Origin: Cymodocea nodosa
Lineage: Eukaryota > Streptophyta > Magnoliopsida > Alismatales > Cymodoceaceae
Reading direction: 5' to 3'
DNA length: 64,000 nucleotides
Assembly (NCBI GenBank): GCA_036874045.1
Contig: CM072336.1
Coordinates: 26,983,501 to 27,047,500, forward strand
Shown: in pieces, positions 35,342 through 47,303 of the stretch
How positions within the stretch are numbered: the stretch's first letter is position 1
Layout of the letters: every line of letters begins with the position of its first letter
Position numbers and translations under genes: made by a program
Notes under the pieces: generated by a model
What the model was told of the DNA's origin: nothing
The model's input: only the letters and a program-made list of their open reading frames with translations
Database searches by the model: none

Positions 35342-36046
35342 ATATATATATGTGTTTGTATATTTATATATATCAATATATATAATCGAAGAGTAAAATG
35401 AAGTAGAAAAATTAAAGAGAGAAGGAGAAGCCATCAAAATGATTCACGAGAAAAATCAAAAAAATAAGAAATTACAACTGAAGCACCCATTCCAAACGTA
35501 GCAAACATCTTCCTTTAAAGGTGTCGTAGGCAACGGTTTCCTTTAGAAGATCTATGTAAACGGTGTTATTCAAAAATCCATCCCAAGAAGTGACTCCTAA
35601 ATCTAACATGCATATCGATCATCAGCGTAACCTTTCTCACATGCAGCAATATTTCAAGGACATGCCACATCAGAGTAGAAAAAGGAAGAGACTTGCAACT
35701 TCCACTGACTCCCTAAAAGACGCTGAAACAACAAAAAAAGGACTTCCAAAGCTAAGATCGATATTTCCAACGGGTGGTTTAACAAAAAGTATTTCTAACA
35801 GATTGAGTCACGGAAAAAGAAGGTTATATAAAAAAATATAAAATAAAAACTGATGATGCTAAAATGCTGTTTTTATTGAAAAGAGAGTGTATCCAAAGAG
35901 ATCAGCGATGTCTATATACTGCTCAGCAATTCGGTTACAGTCCTAAGGTGCTAGAAAAGGAGTGGTGCCAGAAATGAGACTTAAGAATTTCAGTTTCTAT
36001 GAAATAGTTCGCCTTGGAGAAAAATTGAATGAAAAATATGTCAACG
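34751..36046. other. spacer between the raffinose synthase relic and the GAMYB-like gene
   Basis: Pyrimidine-rich sequence to about 35000, then AT-rich with a (CT)n run. A 92-residue forward open frame at 35563-35841, rich in Lys, Arg and Ser, matches no known family and has no neighbours supporting it. The last part (about 35870-36046) is probably the 3'UTR of the minus-strand GAMYB-like gene. Confidence 0.4.
35295..35340. repeat. (CT)n microsatellite
   Basis: An uninterrupted run of about 22 CT units, followed by an AT dinucleotide-rich patch. Confidence 0.97.
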
Positions 36047-39000
36047 CTAATCCCAAACACCATTTTTCTCAGGAACCAAGCCACCATCCGGAGGAGACTT
36101 GGAAATGTCGCATGCAGGAGGCATGCTGTCCCATGGAAATAGACCAAACTCCGGTACTATATCAGATAGTCTGCAATATGTGTCGTCTTCAAGGAATGCA
36201 TCTAGTAAATGATACGTATCATCCGCTGTACCTTTGAAAGAGGAAGTTGATTCATTTGAAACATCTGAGTTGGTGAAAACTTCTTGACACACTTTCATCT
36301 CTTCTACATCTGTGTTCACTGCTATATCCGTGTTATGGACGGTTGCAGTAATTCCAAAGTTTTCATTATATCCTGCACGACAAATCATGAGAAATGCTTG
36401 GAGGGGTCAATGCACGCTGAGAGGTATTCACTTAATACTGATAATAAAAACATTAAAATATGCTTACCAGCTGCATCAGATGGCATGCATCCGTCAAATG
36501 AACTTCTAGTGGAAGGCATGTCCACACGGGCATGTCCCAGGCAGGGAACATTGTGACTGTATGCATTACAGTTGCCTCCGTTAGTATAACCTCTTGAACT
36601 TCCATCCAGACCACTCAGAGATGCACCTGAACCTGAATAACTTGAACACATTTCAGATGGTTGTTTCCCTGAGATCCCCAAATTTCTGCCATGGACCACT
36701 GTATCCAACAAACCATCATCATCTCCCAGGGGTTGGAAAACAACATCAGATGCCGTGTTCGGTGGAATTTCATCATTACGATCCTCTGTTGCAAGAACTG
36801 ATACTGAAGGAATTTTATCATTACAATCCTCTGTTGCAAGAACTGATACTGAAGGACAATTAAGCCAGTCATCGGAATCTGACTCAGAATATTGGAGTGA
36901 AGGGAGCTCCATCTTCAAAGGCTCAGGAAGAGTCTGAGAAGTAGAGGGATTGCCATTTACAAAGCCATGGCTGGCAGGGACTACACTAGATTCAACTATT
37001 TGAATGTTGCAAAGATGAGGATCATATGGGATGCCCAAATTGGCAGGTTGGCCAACTCCCAAGTAAGATCCAAATTGCAAGTGATCAAAAGTAGGAACAG
37101 GGGGGATGGAGCTAACAGGACAACTTGGTAATCCATTTTCAGAATTTGGAAGCCATTGACCATTTTCATTCATAAAACGCATGCTATGAGGAATAGGTGG
37201 TGAAGGAAAATTCATTGAATTCATCTTGAAATCATCAAGTGGAAAATTAGGAATACCAGAACCAGTACCAGCTTGATGGACTTTATTAAATTGTTTGCCA
37301 AAATCGGGCACCTTATCATTTTTCTGATTCTGTTGTTTTCCACGTGAATGCTCCACTTGAACATCGTCAGGATAAAGAGGTATACCTTGTCGTGAATGTC
37401 TTTTGATTCGGGTGTTCCAAAAGTTCTTTATTTCATTATCCGTACGTCCAGGTAACTGAAAAAGTTATTGCATGATAAGAAAACAATGATGATTGTAAGG
37501 TAAAAATGTAACAATAGTTAAGATGAAATGCAAGCATGTTAAAAAAAAAAAAAAACAGATATCAAACAAGCCAGTTATCCTACCCTAACATGAGCATATA
37601 TGGACTGCAAGGACATATGCAAAGCGCATATGTTGCATGTAGAGTTGCAAATTTTATAAAATCAAATAAAAATACCACATGCAGATCAATCAATTGTTGT
37701 ATAACTAGATATTATATTTCCAGCATAAACATGTCCAAGTACGCATTTATAATTGCTGCTCAATTATTTATGCTGAGAAACAACATTATTGTATAAATTT
37801 TTCGGCCCAAAATAATTGGATTGATGTACTTGCAGTAATCATAAGACATAATCGATATTTGAGCATCCTTCTAATAATCTCTAGAAATGTCGAATTCATG
37901 TGAAAATCATGTGACTTGCTATGCAAAACTCCTCCCATTCTGAGGACTTTGGGTAACAGTCTTGGCTCTAACAACTCCGATATTTGCCTCTATAGTTGGC
38001 TCCGACAATCCTGGGTACATCCTTTTGTGTCACGACTGGAACCAAAGAGGGGAGGGAGGAGGTAGCAAGACTATAGTACAGGGGAGAGGGGGTGGAAGAG
38101 ATGGGCAGAATAGCATTCCCAAGGATTCATGTGAGAGATTGCAGATGGTGAGTGTTGTAAGGGGAGGAAAAGGAGGTAGTAGTGTAGAAGTACAGAGGGG
38201 AGGGGGTGGAAGAGATGGACAGGGAGGGAGGTGGTGATGGTAAGAGTGCTAGGGAGGGAAGGTGACACGTATGGTTCAAGGAGAAATGTATATAGTTTTG
38301 TACCAAAGATCTTACCTTGTTATCATGATTATAGATGAAATAACTAAATAAATTCAAGAAGTAATTCGTGTAAACTCCTAGATTCTATCATAATTTGTGT
38401 AACTGCACATGAACAACCCTCTAGATTCAATAATGTTCCACACCATAGTATTCAAGTGGATCCTGCTACTTCCACTTGAACTTATATATATTATATATAT
38501 AAACCATTCTATCTTTCCTTGCATGTCTTTATTAAGATTTAGAAACCACTGGTTTATTATAGGGGATTGTCATGTGGGGGAAGATGTATCAAGCACAATT
38601 TCCATTTTTAGACAATGTCTTTTAAATCATGAACATTTATGTCAATATCTTACCATGTCTATAATAGTAAATATTTAATGAACCAAAACTATCATCTTAA
38701 TAGAAGCGATTTTCTATAGATTTTGCATCTAAATATTAAACGGAATTTTCTATTTTGTATTTCTATTTGATTGCTTACTACCATGAAAGCCAGTACTTCT
38801 AATTCAAATCAATAATACTAAACTTTTTAGTATTACTAATTGTGACATTACTAATATATATATGTGAATAATTTTTCTTAAAACATCATTGGTTATTTAT
38901 TATAAGGCCAAGAAATAGTATTTCTCATTATAATAACCAATGATGTTTTAAGAAAAAAATTATTCGGTAGAAGAAGAGATTATGTGATTATAAAAATAAA

Positions 39001-42000
39001 TTGAGAATCAAAAAAGACAAATACTTAATATAAAAATGTCAAACGTTTAAAAATCAAACATTAAAACTATTTGGATTCGCAATAGAATGGTAGTATTATT
39101 TCTATGATATCTTTTTTGTTACAATTTTATTATTTTATAAAATATCAAAATTGTACTACAAAATGGCTAACAAATATCTTGATCATTATTTTGGTAATAC
39201 GTTCTGTGATAACATAATCAAGAATATTATAACTAATTTTTAAAATTGTAAAACCAATTTGCAAAAATAGTAATACTATAACATAGAAATTAGCAAATTC
39301 AAAATTACCGTAAAATGACAGTTTAAAAAGAAAAGAATTCTATAGCAAGCCTAACACATCATATTTAGCTTGATGTGTTGATCGATGGAATTTTTTTGTT
39401 TGAATACTATTAACATAAATATGGTAACATTTGATTGCATTATTGATCAGTAAAAATTTTGACACCAACTATGTTTCCTTATGCGTTCAAAATCATAATG
39501 ATTTGAACGATATCATGATTCCTCTTAACATGTGATTTATTGCCAAAAACAAGTGACCTCTAATCTCGGAATTATTTTAATATGAAATATTAATGGTTGA
39601 AATGCACGTTTTACCATATTTGATAAACTCCTACTTGGACAATAGACCATATATCATTGGTATTTATGTAAGTAAATTGCCAAAAGAATAGAAAACCATA
39701 CAAAACAGTAATACTAATTCAACAACCACACTATAAAAAGTTGTTTTCAGTCTAAAGTAAAATCACCTTAAATGATAAAATCTATTTCAATAATGAAGAT
39801 AACCTTACAAAGAAAAATATATAAAAAAATTCTAGCTTCCTTCTTTAGCATATAATAAAATGTAACCAATTTTTTTAATCAAAATTCTTATATTAGTTAA
39901 AAATAAAAACGTAATAACTTTATTTAAAAACAATGCTTTTCATTTACATGCCTATATTTTGTTCTTGTGGTTCACATCGTCATTTAGGTGCCTGCATAGG
40001 CGTCTAGGCAACGTAAGAGATCTAGGCATTCGCCACCAGATTTTGTCTTGAATAACTAGATCCTATAGGAACCAATTATGAATCCCACAAGCGACCCACT
40101 AATTTTGAAGGGAAATTAGGGAAGAAACATACCTACTTCCCATTGCACCAGGTGTTGCCTTGGCTAGGAATCATAAGAGATCTGGAATTTACTGCCAAGA
40201 TTTATCATGAATGGATCCTAACTAGGTCCAGTAATGGATCCTAAAGAGATCATCGTTCTAAAGGACAATTAGGGCAGAAGCAACCCTTCTTCTATCTTCC
40301 TATTCCATCTATCCCACAGCCTTCGGCTCCTTCCCTCTTACAGTGAGCTCCTCCAGTAGCATCCACACTTCTAGGGGCCTCTTTTGGCCTTTCCAGACCT
40401 ATGGCGTCCTCCTTGGGCAATCACCAGACCTATGGAAGCCTCCTTTAACGATTTCCAGACCTTCAGTGGCCTCCGCTGATGATTTTCTGGAGACTCTTCT
40501 ACCAATCTCCCGCAAACCTCCAAAGTCCGACAGCCCAACATGGTCCACTCTGGCATGCAGTATCACGTTTATTTAATGTTTTGATGTTTTTTTTTTATTT
40601 CTTGAGTTTTTTAGTTTTTTTTATGGTTTACTCTGTTCAATGCATATAACTTAAAATGTTATAGATATATATAAGATGTTTAGTTTACTTCAAAAATAAA
40701 TAATATTATCACACAAAATAAATATTGCCTCTCTCTCTCTCTCTTACACAGAAAAAAATATATTATAAAATAATGGCACCTAGGCATCCTACGTGCCCAA
40801 ATAAAACTTATGGTGGTTCATTGGGAACAGTGTTGTTTAGTTTATTTGAGAAGGAATGCATGTCTCGTAAATCAAGCTCATGTGTAGCTGGGTGAGTAGC
40901 CATAAATCCATCATTAAAATAGGGTATGTCTACTAGGCATTCTTGAGATATCCGTCTACATGCAACTCTGCTTTGATTCTACTGATAATTCAGATCATGT
41001 TTCTTATCAACATATGGAACCGATTCAACTAGGAGAATCCAGTGGCCGAAATATATAAGATGTTGCTGTCATCTGTAGAATATAACAACTCTCGTTTTAA
41101 GGATCCAATATATGAACCTAATTGGTTGTAGAAGGATGACACAAAAATATTTCAAAACCTACCAACTTAAAAAAAAAAGTGCATTAAGGAGGACATCAAT
41201 ACAGTGGCATGCATATATTTTGGCTATAAATTTTAAAGATACAATTTCATAGAGAGCTGGTTATTGTCACCGTGAAATGGTTTATGGATGATCAAGTATA
41301 TAGATCTCCTTTTGCCAATTTACAAATTTCTACATGCACCTTGACTGTACTATCATTATAGAACAATAAATTAATAATGAAGAAACAGAATTATAGGCAT
41401 CTGAAAGGAGACTGTACTTACTTCTTTAGCCATTTGAGCCCATTTATTTCCCCATTTTGCATGAAGTCTGACAATGCGATCCTCCTCCTCAGGAGTTATA
41501 GCTCCTTTTTTCAAGTGAGGATGCAAGTGATTAACCCACCGCAAACGGCAGCTCTTGCCACATCTTGGGAGTGCAGTGAGATCATTGACAGAATTCCAGC
41601 TCCCTTCACCATAATGGCTGACATAATAAATCAATTTTTCATCTTCAGCAGAGTTCCATGGCCCCTTCTTTAGCTTATCCTCATCAGTCTTTTTCTTCTT
41701 GCAATTCCCGGATGCACTATCTTCATCTGGCTGGATACCCCCGCCATCAGATTCGTTTGTTGTGTGGCCATTCGTTTGGAACTGAGTCCAGAAAAATTCT
41801 TGTGAGAATTACGGCGCTACCAGGTAAATATAATAATCAAGAACGCCTGATAAAGTTGTAAGTCCAAGACTAAAACAAATGAAAGAGAAACATCAGTATG
41901 CTCCCGTACGTGTCACGAGCGTTCTTTCCTGCATGAATTTTTTTTTTTTAAAAAAAAAAACGTACTGGGATCAGGTGTAGTAAAGCCAAATCGGGAGAAA

Positions 42001-42315
42001 TCAGTGGATGATACGAATAAATGGCGAGGAACATCAACTGGCAACTTCCTCCAAAGGAACACTCACATCAAAACTTCAACCTAACATCAACGACCCCCCT
42101 CCCCCCAAAAAAAAAACCACGAACCCCACCCCTCACTCCACCAAAGAATCCAAGTCGACTCCACCAAAGAAGCACGCAGACACCACAGAACTCATCTATC
42201 AAGCACGAAAGTAGCCAAATCACCAAAATTGAATTATCGAACGTATCACCTGAGCGGGACTTCCCGAGTGTCCCCCAAGATTCGACCTTGACTCCGACTT
42301 CCTCTTCCTCTTCAT
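36047..42315 (-). CDS. GAMYB-like R2R3-MYB transcription factor
   Basis: Four coding exons: 42250-42315, 41422-41781, 36468-37455 and 36047-36372, giving 579 residues. All junctions are GT/AG and keep the frame (phases 0, 0, 1). Exon 1 encodes only 22 residues (starting MKRKRKSE). R2 begins KKGPWNSAEDEKLIYYV at residue 60 and ends in LRWVNHLHP; R3 begins KKGAITPEEEDRIV with Ile replacing the first Trp, as is usual, and crosses the exon 2/3 junction into LPGRTDNEIKNFWNTRIKR. The IPLYPDDV motif after R3 and the Ser/Pro-rich tail fit subgroup 18 (MYB33/65/101-type, GAMYB), which relays gibberellin signals in aleurone and anthers. A miR159 site lies in exon 3 and a 45-bp in-frame tandem duplication just downstream. 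The 3.97-kb second intron is gene-free. No stop or frameshift is seen, so the gene looks functional. Confidence 0.92.
36764..36853 (-). repeat. 45-bp in-frame tandem duplication in GAMYB-like exon 3
   Basis: Two head-to-tail copies (36764-36808, 36809-36853) encode IPSVSVLATEDCNDK / IPSVSVLATEDRNDE. They differ at three bases and begin 37 bases downstream of the miR159 site in the mRNA. Confidence 0.95.
36891..36911 (-). promoter_or_regulatory. miR159 target site in the GAMYB-like mRNA
   Basis: The coding strand reads TGGAGCTCCCTTCACTCCAAT within codons for MELPSLQY (residues 324-331). This is the conserved complement of miR159 found at this place in GAMYB/MYB33/MYB65 genes, where it mediates mRNA cleavage. 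Regulation here is inferred from exact conservation of the site. Confidence 0.93.
37456..41421. other. large second intron of the GAMYB-like gene
   Basis: No gene inside. It contains a GA-rich imperfect direct repeat at 38050-38240 (GGGGAGAGGGGGTGGAAGAG twice, about 115 bases apart), the hairpin at 38866-38965, and a GC-richer patch at 39980-40550 with GCCTAGGCG-like words. A CT-repeat lies near 40728-40744. The forward open frame 40343-40576 resembles nothing known. Confidence 0.5.
38866..38965. repeat. near-perfect inverted repeat (32-34 bp arms), MITE-like hairpin
   Basis: The left arm 38866-38897 (GAATAATTTTTCTTAAAACA…GGTTATT) is repeated in reverse complement at 38932-38965, differing only by two extra Ts. 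A 34-base AT-rich loop separates the arms. Confidence 0.95.
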
Positions 42316-42600
42316 GGCAAGCACTTGCTCTAGATCCCACTCGGCCAAAACCTGGGTCGATTCCTGGACAAGGATCGCCGGATCCAGCGGGTGAGGGAGG
42401 GAGAGGAGTGTTCTCTCTGCTCGTACTCCCTCCTCCTCTGCTTCGCTCTTCCGCTCGCCGCTACTTTAAACGAGGACTTGGTGGACCAGGTTAGAATATT
42501 TCAGGGGAAATGCCGAAGTCCCCGCCCCGCATTTCTTGCCGAGTTCGTATGGGTCGTTTTATCGTACTCTTCCTTTTTATTTCAATATATTAACATTTCA
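42316..42600 (-). promoter_or_regulatory. 5'UTR and promoter-proximal region of the GAMYB-like gene
   Basis: Upstream of the start codon on the minus strand lies about 170 bases of GC-rich, purine-rich leader (GGGAGGGAGAGGAG-type sequence on the forward strand), with a GCCATGA context at the start codon. No intron is required in the leader. A transcription start was not identified. Confidence 0.45.
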
Positions 42601-44151
42601 AATTTCAAACACGTGGGATAATTATACCCCCCCCCCCCCCATTTCTCTCTTGGACTATTTTCTGAGTTTATTATCTCATCACAATTCCTCCGCCGCCTGT
42701 TCTGCTCTGATAAATCCCCAATTCCAAACGGAAATTTTATTTGAATTTTAAATTTTAAATCTATGTATATAATTATTTGATCTATGTCATAATGTATTAA
42801 ACTTTCTAATTGGATCTAAATAATATTCATTATTATTTTTATTTAAAAATCCACATCTCTAAATATATAGGAGTGATATTAAAAAAGTTGTCTAATATTA
42901 TTATTGGGAAATTCACCATTAATTTTAAATACCAAGCGCAACCTAGGCCTTTTTTTTTTTTTTTCTTTTAGATTAAGAATATGAAGTTGTAATATGAGTC
43001 CTCAGGTTTATACTTGTGGTTGAATTTTTTTACCTTAATATCTAAAAAAAAATGAAGTAATATTTCACTGGTGTAGGGATTAATTTTTTTTTTTTCTTTT
43101 GTAATATTGACTAGGTTTTTACATTACCGTATATATATATAGACTAAATCTATACATTATCCAGAAGAAATATATATATTGAAAGGGTGTTTACATTACC
43201 GAAAAAATATATATATATATTGACTGGGTTTTTGTTTGTTTCCATTTATTTTATATCCCAGGGGAAAACCTAAAGTTTATTTTCTTTTTGATTAAAAATA
43301 TGAAGTTGTATTGCACGGCTGCAAGGATTTTCATTTTTTTTTCTTTTCTTTTTTGATATCGACTGGGTTTTTATTTGAATTTAAATTCCATGTCTTCATT
43401 CTTTACAAAACTTAGAAGAGAAGAAAATGTAAATGAAAAAAAACCTACGTCATGCTCATTGTCTGCGTAAATTTATGTACATTAAAAAAAATGGATTTTT
43501 GTAAATCATCAACATATGAAAAAGTTAGTTAATGTTGCCGACATATATATGTTTAGATAGATGAATAGTAATTTTATAAAATATAAGCTAAAAATGGTTT
43601 TATGACTGTTAAAGTATGAGTTACGTCAATTAAAGATAAAAGAAAATCATCTTTAAGTGTTTTGAAATTTGAATATATCCTTGGAAGATTAAGAAATGCA
43701 TTAATTAAGTAAAAGAAATTTAAAAAGCAGAAATACGACTGAAACTGCTTAGTTCGAAATTAGAAGAAAATATTTAAATTTATATAATTTAACAGAAGAT
43801 TTGATGATATAAATAGAAATATCTAGAAAAACAAGATTTACGTGATCGATTAAAAGTCAGATTGCTGTGTTATTATTGTATGTGAAATGAATTTGAAATC
43901 AACATATAGTTTGATAGTTTGGTATATCAAATTGTTTTTATAATCAAAGTACCATTTAGTGGACTGATACATTTATAAAAGTGATATATCAAAATTGACT
44001 AAAACAACAATATACAGAGAATTACACAACAGTCAGTCAAACATATTATTTATAAAAAAATGTATCAAATTTACCTTATAACTCTTTTTTTTTTAAGTGA
44101 TCTTTCTTGGTCACATTTTGTTCGTCTCCGTAGACAAGTGATTTAAATTCT
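42601..44151. other. AT-rich intergenic region with homopolymer tracts
   Basis: No gene. There is a run of 14 C at 42627-42640, long T tracts, TATATA runs, and a decayed direct repeat (GATTAAGAATATGAAGTTGTA at about 42971 and GATTAAAAATATGAAGTTGTA at about 43289, each leading to a TTGACTAGGTTTTT / TCGACTGGGTTTTT phrase). Confidence 0.45.
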
Positions 44152-45330
44152 GTTTGCGTACTTATAATTTAAATTTTATAAAATTTAAAATATGATGAAA
44201 TTTAAATTTTATAGAATTTAACTAAAAGAATTTGAAATTCAAGTATTTTTACATATTTAAGAATTTGATGAAAATTAAAATTCAAGTATACGTGCATGTG
44301 ACAAAATTGAATAGAATTAAATAAAATTAATTTTTAATGAAGTTAAGTAATAGAATAAAATAATTAGTGACAATATAATTAATCAATGAACTAATTACTT
44401 ACATTAATTAATTAACATATTATTGAAATAAATATTTATATTATCAAATTTTATATTTTAATTCAAACAACAAAAGGTAAATTTGTGTTCAATGAAATTT
44501 CAATAAACAAATTCCTTTATTATTATTATTTATCCCTTTATTTTTTTCATTTTCCATCATTTTTCTTTTGTTTTCTCCTTTCTTTCTTTTTTATCCATTA
44601 CTTTTTTCCTTTTCTCCTCTTCTTCCTCAACCCTTCTCCTTCAACCATCAAGAGATAAAGTTTCCTCAAATTCGGCAGAACTATTCTTTGATGAATTTAA
44701 AGGATAGATATTAAAAAAAATAATAATAAATAAAGTTAAAGCTTCGACAAAGAAGAGGAAAGTGGTGAGCTTTGGGTTTCACTTTCCTCTCTGGCTTTTG
44801 CTCCCATTACCAACTCCCAATGCTATGAAGCAAAAGTGTTTGGAATGCTATTGGGTCATCGTCGTGTGCTCTTGTCGAGTGAGCTGTGAGGCAAACCTTC
44901 CTATGTAAGGTAGTGGTTGAGATGAAGAATGGTTGTAATGGACTAAGGGTTTCCAATGATGTGTCAGAGAGTAAGAGGCGTCAAGCGTCAAGCAACCTTG
45001 AAAATGAAAGAGAGTTGCAAGCGAACGACGAGTAACAAGGTTCTTAAAAGAGGCAAGAGACTACAAGTAGACAACAAAAGCTTATCATTGAAAGCAAGAT
45101 TGAGAGGCATCAGGTATCGAACTCAACTTGTAGAGAGGCATCAAGTGTTTACTTGATATGATTGGAAAAATAAATTCTCCCCTTTGAGGTTGAGAATTCA
45201 TTTTTCCAACTTTTACATTATTTTAAATTTCAAAATGCACAAATATTTTATCACTCAAAATTTAACAAAAAAAAATTTTAATTCCACCAAATTTCAAATG
45301 CACAAACCCCTCCCCCCCCCCCCCCCCCCC
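44152..45330. mobile_element. possible non-autonomous Harbinger-like relic
   Basis: The right end (reverse strand) reads GGTTTGTGCATTTGAAATTTGG, very like the Harbinger terminus at 22.0 kb, and a second GTGCATTTTGAAATTT lies just inside at about 45215-45240. The left end CTGTTTGCGTACTTATAATTT is a weaker match in inverse orientation. The right tip runs into 19 consecutive C (45312-45330). No clear TTA/TAA duplication is seen, so the boundaries are tentative. The open frame 44956-45156 is not a recognised gene. Confidence 0.35.
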
Positions 45331-45888
45331 TTTCTAATAGATTTTCTTTGATTTTGACATATTTAAGGGTTAGGTCTCAACTTTATATGTCTATCTAGTT
45401 TTTCATTTTATTGGCATGTGGATTGAGGCAACGTATGTAGTACATTATCATAATGAATATATAATACATTAAAGTATAATAGACAAATCTATTTACCTAA
45501 ACTACATTATCAACCTTATTTGTGGACCAAGAAATTAGTTCCACCTCTTAGAAAAAATGCAAAACCATCGGTGCCCAATTAGAATCATCACAACTTTTAA
45601 AATTTCTTGTTGCAAATAAAATAAAATAAAATTTCAAGATCCCTTAAATAATATAACATATATGACTTTTAAATATTTTGCTAAATACCTTCTTTTTATA
45701 GCTTCTCAAGATATCAGACAAGAGCTAGAAGACTATTCTAGAGAACAATGACTAAATTGTCAAGATTATAAATTTTGTAAAGAACAAATTAGAGCATCAC
45801 CAAACCTACACTCAACCTTGTTGGTAAATGCAGAACAGTCCAATAATATTTCCAATGATGGCACAGAACAACCTATGACCATCTCTTC
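45331..45888. other. spacer and 3' flank of the UBC22-type gene
   Basis: No gene. AT-rich; the last 100 bases or so before 45889 are probably the 3'UTR of the minus-strand UBC22-type gene. Confidence 0.45.
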
Positions 45889-47303
45889 CTATAATCTTTT
45901 CAAGCTCTTCTTTCTGGCATCCATTTTCTTCTTGTCAACATGAACTTTGGCAGCAGCAGCTACCGGTCCTTGCTTCTTCTTTTCGTTTGCTAAAGTGTCG
46001 GACGTTGCCAGTCTTGGTATGGGGATTATTTTCTCATCCTTGCCGCCATTCCCTGCTGTTGCTGTTGTTGGAGCTGTAGTAGAAGTTGGCAATGAGTTGG
46101 GAGTAAGAGGCAGTTTGGCACTGGTGGTCGATTTTGTTTGATCAACATTCAAGGCAGTTGCGGACTCTGAGATGGCTGGTGTTTTGAATTTTGGTTTTGG
46201 CTTTAAGGCGTGTATGCCAGTATAAAGCCTGCAATAAATTTGTAGAAATGATGTGAATAAACTCCATAAGGTTTGCTAGAGTCGTTACATCATCGAATTG
46301 TGAAGTTTGATAAATATATCTGACCTAGCAAGTCTTGCATATTCATCATAATTTTCAAGCAACATCTTGCCAGCTTGCTCGTTTAGTGCTGATTCTGGAA
46401 AAGGTTCTATTAGCAAGCAGCGGACCACCTGTTTAATGAGAATAATATGAAGTGAATACGGGGGGTCTAACAAGATACCAACTTAAAGAAGGTAAAAGAA
46501 ACAATATATACTGATTCTAGTGAGAGGAGCATCAAGCCTGAAAAAAATTGGACATACAATCAAAACATGGCGCAATCCAAGTGTTGGATTCCAATCTTTT
46601 TTCAGGGTGTTGACACATATTTCACCATTCGTTGCGATGTTTGGATGAAAGATCTTGGTTTGAAAATAACCTGCAAGAATGATGGTTGTAGGTAAGGGCC
46701 ATTGCCTCCAATTATGTGGCTTGCCTCCTAATTAGAAGCAGATTGACATGCTACACTAATTTCACAATGGCATCAGAATTGTATACGCAAGACAAAACAA
46801 TACTGTTAGGAAGTTACCCTTGGGAGGGGAATGGGGAAAATCGTGGGAAAGCAGCAACTTCATGCGGAAAATTCCATTTTCGTAAGGGGTTCCAGCTGCA
46901 ACAGGAGAACTATTAAAATGCACCCTTGGGAGTGTTTTTAGAGAAACTTTCATATCATTAAATTAGAAATAGTATAAAATTCTTTGATAAAAAACACCAC
47001 AGATACATACCAGGACCCTCAATATCAGCAAAAATGATGGAAAAGTCTTCATCATTCACAACAACCTTGACGCCTTCTGGTGGCATCTCATCAAGATTTT
47101 TCAATTCCTTAGCCAGCTGTTTGATAACATTTGGTGGAAGATTCTCGTTTGTTGCCTGCAGAAAGGAGCAGAAAGTTGTATCAATCATTCGTTCATTTGG
47201 GAATATAGTATATGATGTTAATAACTAATGAAAGGAAAAGAGATTTTGAAAAACAGTTGATACAAATCCATGATGTGCAGAATCATCAATCAATCCTTAC
47301 CAT
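45889..47303 (-). CDS. UBC22: ubiquitin-conjugating enzyme E2, UBC22 / E2-S type
   Basis: Six coding exons: 47301-47303, 47011-47155, 46818-46895, 46558-46670, 46325-46428 and 45889-46228, all with GT/AG junctions and preserved frame; 260 residues. The first coding exon holds only the ATG, followed at once by GTAAGG. The next opens [18 protein letters not shown], the characteristic N-terminus. The E2 fold shows [13 protein letters not shown], the HPN motif (84-86), the catalytic Cys in [12 protein letters not shown] (Cys94), GLRHVL and [18 protein letters not shown]-terminal extension ([16 protein letters not shown], then Ser/Thr/Pro-rich, ending in lysine-rich [14 protein letters not shown]) is typical of UBC22, 251 residues in Arabidopsis. 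The family makes Lys11-linked chains and is needed for female gametophyte development. No damage is seen. Confidence 0.94.

Noticed and set aside
35563-35841. 92-residue basic open frame
   Set aside because: No homology recognised, no promoter or splice support, in AT-rich spacer; left as unassigned.
42021-42494. 157-residue forward frame rich in Pro, Lys and Ser
   Set aside because: It lies antisense to the first intron, first exon and leader of the GAMYB-like gene; composition is that of an antisense, low-complexity frame.
44956-45156. 66-residue Lys/Arg-rich frame
   Set aside because: No family match; lies inside a probable transposon relic.
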